Shown piece by piece: positions 6,302 to 10,880 of a stretch of DNA of 10,880 nt. The notes under the pieces are model-generated. The model did no database searches. It saw nothing but the letters and a program-made list of their open reading frames with translations, and had not been told where the DNA came from. This DNA comes from Firmicutes bacterium UBA3906 (GTDB taxonomy: Bacteria; Bacillota; Clostridia; Caldicoprobacterales; DTU083), in NCBI GenBank assembly GCA_002391555.1, contig DGFG01000103.1:2637-13516 (forward strand). Direction: 5' to 3'. Both the position numbers and the translations under genes were made by a program. Each line of letters starts with the position of its first letter. The first letter of the stretch is position 1.

Positions 6302-7165
6302 CTAGGCCACAAGTAAAGAGCTAATGGCCTCGTAAATCTTGTATGCGATATAGGAGTTGTTCATTGTATAGATGTGTATCCCGTCTACGCCCTGGGCTAA
6401 TAGGTCAACTATCTGATCTATTGCATAGGCAATACCAGCATCCCTTAAAGCCTCTGGATTGTGTTCATACTTATCCATGATGGCTAAAAACTTTTTAGGT
6501 AGGCTGGCCCCACATAGGGTTATCATCTTTTCTATCTGCCTTTTGTTTATGACAGGCATAATACCTGGCTGAATTGGGACATTGATCCCTGCTAGTTCTG
6601 CTCTCTCAAGGAAGGAATAGAAAAGGTCATTGTCAAAAAACAGCTGGCTAATCAAGTGGTCAGTACCTGCATCCACCTTTATTTTTAGGTTTTTAATATC
6701 CTCAGCAATCGAAGGGCTTTCCATATGACCCTCAGGATAGCAGGCCCCTATTATATTAAAGTCACCATGCTTTTTAATAAAGGAGATTAGGTCTGATGCA
6801 TACTTAAAATCGTTCTTTGGCTCTACATCTGGATTTATATCCCCTCTAAGGGCCAGTATATTTTCTATACCTTCATCCTTTAGGTCTCTTAGCATTTCTA
6901 AAACGTCTTCTTTTGTAAGGTTTATACATGGTAGGTGGGCAACACTTTCAATCCCGTAAGTTTTCTTTACATTGGCAGCTATACTAAAGGTGTGATGCTT
7001 GTTATCGCTACCAGCTGCTCCATAGGTTACACCGATAAAATCAGGGTTAATATCCTTTAGCTCGGCAATAGTCTCAAAAATACTATCTAGCGAGCCCGTT
7101 CTTTTAGGTGGGAATATTTCAAAGGACAATACCTTTTTTCTTTTAAACATATCCCTTGTCTTCAT
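6302..7165 (-). CDS. metF: 5,10-methylenetetrahydrofolate reductase (MetF)
   Basis: A cytosolic FAD enzyme reducing 5,10-methylene-THF to 5-methyl-THF, which feeds methionine synthesis or, in some anaerobes, one-carbon metabolism. At 287 residues it has normal bacterial MetF length and a single TIM-barrel domain. Family landmarks are all present: SFEIFPPK (14-21) with the catalytic-acid glutamate E16, VTYGAAGS (46-53; usually GAGG or GAGGS), HLPC (77-80), ALRGD (105-109) with the folate-binding aspartate, GACYPEGH (140-147), LISQLFFD (171-178), QPGIMP (199-204) and the C-terminal GIHIYTMN (262-269). The ATG at 7165 has only a weak purine run (AAGGGG) about 11 nt upstream, and an inverted-repeat arm occupies the gap. 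No methionine synthase, MetV-like or acetogenesis gene is visible nearby, so its pathway role is not settled by context. Confidence 0.95.
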   Translation of the reverse strand: MKTRDMFKRKKVLSFEIFPPKRTGSLDSIFETIAELKDINPDFIGVTYGAAGSDNKHHTFSIAANVKKTYGIESVAHLPCINLTKEDVLEMLRDLKDEGIENILALRGDINPDVEPKNDFKYASDLISFIKKHGDFNIIGACYPEGHMESPSIAEDIKNLKIKVDAGTDHLISQLFFDNDLFYSFLERAELAGINVPIQPGIMPVINKRQIEKMITLCGASLPKKFLAIMDKYEHNPEALRDAGIAYAIDQIVDLLAQGVDGIHIYTMNNSYIAYKIYEAISSLLVA

Positions 7166-7166
7166 A

Positions 7167-7240
7167 ATGACTCAAACCCCTTTTTTATAAATAATATCTA
7201 TCATAACTGTATCAAGAGTCTACCATAGTTGTTGAGTCAT
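7167..7240 (-). promoter_or_regulatory. 9-bp inverted repeat in the metF leader
   Basis: ATGACTCAA (7167-7175 on plus) and TTGAGTCAT (7232-7240) are perfect inverted copies 56 bp apart. In the metF leader the 3' arm lies between the weak ribosome site and the ATG, so the stem would bring the start region into a closed helix. It does not match a SAM-I or T-box layout that I can recognise. It may be an operator pair, a translational control stem, or chance. Confidence 0.3.
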
Positions 7241-7271
7241 AGGGTAATACCTCTTTTTTATCGGTCTCCAT
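7212..7271 (-). CDS. Possible 19-residue leader peptide upstream of metF
   Basis: An ATG 9 nt after the glycosidase stop opens a short frame, METDKKEVLPYDSTTMVDS, that ends 46 nt before the metF ATG. A partial ribosome site (AGG, 8 nt upstream) precedes it. Its frame covers the 5' arm of the metF leader inverted repeat, so translating it would prevent that stem forming, as in an attenuator. It contains two methionines (the start included) but no methionine run. A random short ORF is at least equally likely. Confidence 0.2.
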   Translation of the reverse strand: METDKKEVLPYDSTTMVDS

Positions 7272-7280
7272 AGTTTTAAC

Positions 7281-9485
7281 CTATATACAAACTACTATAT
7301 CCTTTTCCCTTGACCTATCTGATACCCTGTAGTCTAGCCTTCCATCTAGGTAGCTAACCTCAACATAGGTCATATTCTCCACCCAAAGCTTAAACTCTAC
7401 ATCAAGGCCCTTGGGCCAGGCAGGTAGTAGATAGATCCTACCATCAAAGTTTTGAACTAGCATCTCCTGAATACCTGTCATGCCAGTCCCACCCCAGTTA
7501 TGGTCTGGTACATAGTCATAGCCAGGTCCCCAAAAGGCTGGAAAACGGCGGCCAGAGTCCTTTAGCTTATCCTTTTGGTACTTGTAGGCCTCTTCTACCA
7601 GGCCTAGTCTAGCTGCAAATACGCCAACATGCTGCCAGGAGAGGTTGCCTAGCTGGTCCTCTTCGTCCCAGCCATAATAGTAGGTATCTATTGCTAGCTT
7701 CAGGTCTTTGTTGTTTGACTCCCCTATCCCTATCTCATGAAAGGGGTAGCAGGGATACAGTTGGGGGAACTCACTATTTATCTTGTAGTATTTTTTAGGG
7801 TATTCGCAGGGGGCTATTACAGTATGGCCATTTTTTTGTTCAAGAGGAATAGGGGGCAGTTCATCCCTTAGGGTCTCCCACTGCTTCTTTTGCTTTTCAT
7901 TTCCATAGCCCTTTTCTAGTAGCTTGTTTAAGACTGCCCTTAGGGCATAGATTAGGTCTGCAGGGTTTGTAACTGCGACCTCATCCTCATTGTAGTTGGC
8001 ACCCTGCCTTCCAACATCTGCCCAATCGTCAGTTAGGCCAACCTTGTGGTAGGTCTCCTGGGCCGTAGACGGAAAAATTATCCGCTTGCCCCTGTCATCG
8101 AGCTTGTCATACATTTGGTCATAAAAGTTTATTATAGTAGCAATAAAGTCAATGTATTTATCGACCTCTTTTTCACCGGTCGCCTCAATGTATTTTAGCA
8201 TCATAAAGCCAAAGTCTAGAGCCATCCCATAGTGGTAGCGGACATGTAGGGCCCAGTCTAGCCCATCTTTGCCATAAAAGGCTGACAGGCCGTTTGCATC
8301 TACCTGTTCGGGTATACAGGCTGCATCCTCAACCCCAAAGAAAAAGTTTGACCTTGCCTTGGCTCCCTCAAGTAGTCTGAAATAAAAGTCAAATTGGGGG
8401 GTCATCATATCAAAGTCACCACTTTTTAGCATAGGCCAGTAGAGATGCCTCTGGTTTTGTGCTGTAAATACTATACCGCCCCAGTCCCTTTCGTCTGGAC
8501 TCTTGGCCCCGAACCTGGCACCCCAGATTGGGGGATCAACTATAAATAGGCCTCCATTGAATTTGCTAGGGTACTTACCATAGGCATTACAGGCCAGCAT
8601 ATAGCGAAAGAGCTGGTAGTTTCTACCCATCTGCCAGTCTATATCATTTTCATCTGGATTATTAGGCCTTATATGTACATAGGACCTGTCCCAAAACTGT
8701 GACCACCAGTTAAGGGTGTCCTGCCTTTGGTTTGAGGCCTTTTTGTCTGCCTCTATTAGCTCTTTTAGCTCCTTTTCCCAGCCTTTAGGACTAGATGGTT
8801 GGGCAAGATGAAGGTAGATAACTAGGTCCTGTCTTTTGGCCCTTCCCTCAAGTAGATAAGAATCACAAGCAAGACCTGCATACTCACCTGCCTCTTTGCC
8901 TTTAAAGACCATGCCCTCTGCTACTAGCCTGCCACCGGAGACTAAGTCCTTTTGAACATTAGGTAGCCTATGGGCTATGGACTCAAGGCCCTCCTCCCTT
9001 ACCTTGTTAATAAAGTGGGTTTCCTCCTCTATCTCATGGTAAAAGGTTATCTGACCGTCTTTGGCAATTACCTTGCTAGGGTATTTATATGAGTTTTTTT
9101 CTGTTCTCCAGTTCTCGTAGTAGGCTGTTATCTTATGGTCTATACTAGAATCTATTTCTATATGTATAGCCCCATGCCTTATATCAACCCACAGGTCAAT
9201 AAGGGTATCTACCTGGCCAGACCTAGCACTTATCTTAATAAAGCCCTCCTTTAGTTTTAGCTCCTGTCTAAAGAAGTCCTCAAAGGGGTTGGGATCAAGG
9301 TCAATCCTTAGCCTGCCTGCCTTTATCATATTGCCATATTCATCAAAGGCTCCGCTTTGGGCCATGTAAAGGTAAAGGGAATTTTTCTCAACCCAGACAT
9401 TACAGCCAATATCCCGCCCACCTAGGGGCATAGACTCTCCGGCATCCTTGCTTTGGCTAGTAAATACCACATTATAGTCCTTCAT
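7281..9485 (-). CDS. DUF5703-type glycoside hydrolase-like protein (GH95-like fold), cytoplasmic
   Basis: A protein of about 734 residues with no signal peptide. Its N-terminal beta domain opens with VVFTSQSKDAGESMPLGGRD and then IGCNVWVE, followed by SGAFDE and LRIDLDPNPFED; this succession matches the DUF5703 domain of proteins related to GH95/(alpha/alpha)6 glycosidases. The central and C-terminal part (about 255-734) is helix-rich with many aromatic residues, and includes SPDERDWGG and QNQRHLYWPMLKSGD, the latter resembling the GH95 toroid segment. Catalytic residues cannot be assigned by eye. An in-frame GTG 18 nt upstream (9503) would place AGGAGG inside the coding region; the ATG at 9485, 6 nt after that AGGAGG, is chosen. 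It overlaps the transporter gene by 14 nt, so it is translationally coupled and likely cleaves what that transporter imports. Substrate is unknown. Confidence 0.75.
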   Translation of the reverse strand: MKDYNVVFTSQSKDAGESMPLGGRDIGCNVWVEKNSLYLYMAQSGAFDEYGNMIKAGRLRIDLDPNPFEDFFRQELKLKEGFIKISARSGQVDTLIDLWVDIRHGAIHIEIDSSIDHKITAYYENWRTEKNSYKYPSKVIAKDGQITFYHEIEEETHFINKVREEGLESIAHRLPNVQKDLVSGGRLVAEGMVFKGKEAGEYAGLACDSYLLEGRAKRQDLVIYLHLAQPSSPKGWEKELKELIEADKKASNQRQDTLNWWSQFWDRSYVHIRPNNPDENDIDWQMGRNYQLFRYMLACNAYGKYPSKFNGGLFIVDPPIWGARFGAKSPDERDWGGIVFTAQNQRHLYWPMLKSGDFDMMTPQFDFYFRLLEGAKARSNFFFGVEDAACIPEQVDANGLSAFYGKDGLDWALHVRYHYGMALDFGFMMLKYIEATGEKEVDKYIDFIATIINFYDQMYDKLDDRGKRIIFPSTAQETYHKVGLTDDWADVGRQGANYNEDEVAVTNPADLIYALRAVLNKLLEKGYGNEKQKKQWETLRDELPPIPLEQKNGHTVIAPCEYPKKYYKINSEFPQLYPCYPFHEIGIGESNNKDLKLAIDTYYYGWDEEDQLGNLSWQHVGVFAARLGLVEEAYKYQKDKLKDSGRRFPAFWGPGYDYVPDHNWGGTGMTGIQEMLVQNFDGRIYLLPAWPKGLDVEFKLWVENMTYVEVSYLDGRLDYRVSDRSREKDIVVCI

Positions 9486-10782
9486 AGGTCTCCTCCTTGG
9501 CACTATACTTCCCGTCTACTTTAGCACTTTTATCCCTACTTCCATAATACCAAAGGGTAGCCAGGATACCAAGTATTAATAGGCCTATCCCCAGGATAAA
9601 GGGTAGGGTCCTTGAAATATCGCTAAGAGATCCTGCTATATAACCAAAGGGGACACTAACTAACATGACTGTGGTTTGAAGTATAGCCAGGATACTTGAC
9701 CTTTCCATAGGGTCAACATTAATAGCTACTAGAGACCCCCTAAGGGTGCCTAATAGGGCCATGCCTAGTGCCTCAAAGGCTAGGGAAACTGTCAGCAGTA
9801 TATAGCCCCATACCCCTGTACCCTTTATGGATATTAGGACTAGGTAAGCAATTAGAGCACTAATAAAGCCAACTAGCAGGGGCCTTTTTAGCCTCTTTTG
9901 ATCGATTTTTGTGATAAGGGTGAAAAATATTATAAAGGTAAGTATACTTTTAAACATGGGGAAAATAGGCAGGAGAGTGTCAGGGATTCCTATCCGTCTA
10001 GAAGAAATTACCTGCCAAAAGGTTGTCCCTATCATGGTTACAATCTCAACTAGGATACTAATTACTATAGCAAACTTTGTAGCCCTAGACTTAAATATCT
10101 TGCCCAAGGCCCCCTTGTAGGAGTAAAGTAGCTGGCCTAGGGACTTGTCATGGGTCTGCTCCTGTTTTATCCTGCCAACCTTGGTTTCTGTAGAAAACCT
10201 AAATAAGAGGAAGGTCTTTATGGTCATAACAACAAAGGCATTAATATAAAGGATCCGTATAGCGGGCACGAGGGTTAGCCTTGACACCATAATTGAGGAT
10301 ATAGGAGCAAAAAGGGCAGAAAAGTTTGTAGCTATAGTAATCCATGAATATATCTTGGTTACCTGGTCCTTTGGCGCATCCTCAATGAGCAGGCTATCCC
10401 AGGATACAGTGGGTATCTTCATAGTTCCGTTTAGTAGGGCAGCCACAACAAAAAACCAAAAGCCTTGGCTAAAGGCCCATATAAGGCAGGGCAGGCTCCA
10501 GGATATAAAGTCAAATATGGCTGTGCTTTTTCTCCGTCCTAGCTTGTCAACAATTGCACCTGATAAAAAGGCAAATATCATTTGAGAGAACATATATATA
10601 GAGGTAACCAGCCCAACCTGGGTATCCGATAATCCCAGGGCAAGCATAAATACTGTTGCATAGGGCAAACAAAGGTTAACTGAAAGACCCCACATGGGTT
10701 CTGTGTAAACACAGACACGGGGGTTTCCTTTTAAGTCAACAAGAGTTTTAAATAATGGATGCTTTAATAAAAATTTTTTCAA
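9472..10782 (-). CDS. Major facilitator superfamily (MFS) transporter, probably for a sugar or glycoside
   Basis: A 436-residue polytopic membrane protein with about 12 hydrophobic segments in two groups, separated by a charged loop (about 192-215). The MFS signature between the second and third segments is clear: GAIVDKLGRRKS (75-86). Length is normal. It forms an operon with the downstream glycosidase-like gene (14-nt overlap), so it probably imports the oligosaccharide or glycoside which that enzyme handles; substrate and coupling ion are not deducible. The start is TTG at 10782-10780 with AGGAGGGG about 10 nt upstream, slightly long spacing. No ATG or GTG codon upstream in frame has a better site, and the hydrophilic N-terminus of ~30 residues before the first membrane segment is acceptable for the family. 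Confidence 0.88.
   Translation of the reverse strand: MKKFLLKHPLFKTLVDLKGNPRVCVYTEPMWGLSVNLCLPYATVFMLALGLSDTQVGLVTSIYMFSQMIFAFLSGAIVDKLGRRKSTAIFDFISWSLPCLIWAFSQGFWFFVVAALLNGTMKIPTVSWDSLLIEDAPKDQVTKIYSWITIATNFSALFAPISSIMVSRLTLVPAIRILYINAFVVMTIKTFLLFRFSTETKVGRIKQEQTHDKSLGQLLYSYKGALGKIFKSRATKFAIVISILVEIVTMIGTTFWQVISSRRIGIPDTLLPIFPMFKSILTFIIFFTLITKIDQKRLKRPLLVGFISALIAYLVLISIKGTGVWGYILLTVSLAFEALGMALLGTLRGSLVAINVDPMERSSILAILQTTVMLVSVPFGYIAGSLSDISRTLPFILGIGLLILGILATLWYYGSRDKSAKVDGKYSAKEETYEGL
9492..9497 (-). promoter_or_regulatory. Ribosome binding site that fixes the glycosidase start
   Basis: AGGAGG on the minus strand, 6 nt before the ATG at 9485-9483. It lies inside the last codons of the transporter gene, which favours this ATG over the upstream in-frame GTG and shows coupling of the two genes. 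Confidence 0.8.
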
Positions 10783-10801
10783 ATCTAACTAGCCCCTCCT
10801 A

Positions 10802-10869
10802 GTGGTAAATAGGTAGTAAAAAAGAACAAACGCCCCTTCATTCTACCATAGGATTAGACTATTTACTAC
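10802..10869. promoter_or_regulatory. Inverted repeat upstream of the MFS-glycosidase operon
   Basis: GTGGTAAATAG (10802-10812) and CTATTTACTAC (10859-10869) are inverted copies with one mismatch in 11, separated by 46 nt. The pair flanks the likely promoter region; a TAGAAT -10-like hexamer (minus strand) lies between the arms, without a good -35. Half-sites of a local regulator are possible, and so is chance. Confidence 0.25.
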
Positions 10870-10880
10870 AAAATTCGACT

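Noticed and set aside
7166..7280. SAM (S-box) or T-box riboswitch ahead of metF
   Set aside because: The conserved core elements of these classes are not recognisable, and the leader is only about 115 nt with a single simple long-range stem.
9486..9503. Upstream in-frame GTG start for the glycosidase-like protein
   Set aside because: It would place the AGGAGG inside the coding region and has no ribosome site of its own; the ATG at 9485 sits at ideal spacing.

Overview
The window looks like a chromosomal stretch of a low-to-moderate-GC Bacillota bacterium, probably anaerobic and Clostridia/Tissierellia-like; I do not commit to a genus. The reasons are strong AGGAGG-type ribosome sites, UUG starts on several genes, a clostridial-style FeoB C-terminus, a lipoprotein substrate-binding protein and a monofunctional MetF. 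A conspicuous compositional trait is the abundance of the palindrome CTAG, which is usually rare in bacterial DNA. It occurs in genes and spacers alike.

Layout. Positions 1-528 (+) hold the C-terminal part of ferrous-iron transporter FeoB. It converges on a minus-strand gene for a membrane-anchored bacterial PH-domain protein (703-1341), with a nested-stem, apparently bidirectional terminator between them. A degenerate ~30-bp tandem repeat (about 1451-1670) follows and runs into the 3' end of the next gene. From 5398 down to 1621 lies a compact minus-strand operon for ferric-siderophore (or ferric-chelate) ABC import: lipoprotein receptor, a double-length fused FecCD permease, and ATPase. It is headed by a sigma-70-type promoter with a near-consensus Fur box just downstream of the -10. 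With FeoB next door, the left half is an iron-acquisition region.

The AT-rich spacer 5399-5830 holds that promoter, a perfect 17-nt palindrome and what may be a decayed gene. Then come phnA/yjdM (5831-6178, with a strong terminator and a leader hairpin that could mask its ribosome site) and metF (6302-7165). Last is a two-gene operon, MFS transporter (10782-9472) then a cytoplasmic DUF5703-type glycosidase-like protein (9485-7281). These overlap by 14 nt, which suggests uptake of a glycoside followed by intracellular cleavage.

I see no mobile element, tRNA, rRNA, CRISPR array or defence system. The most unusual items are the ~30-bp repeat that has become the coding tail of the ATPase, the fused permease, the nested-stem element at 600-687, the leader structures of phnA and metF, and the CTAG excess.
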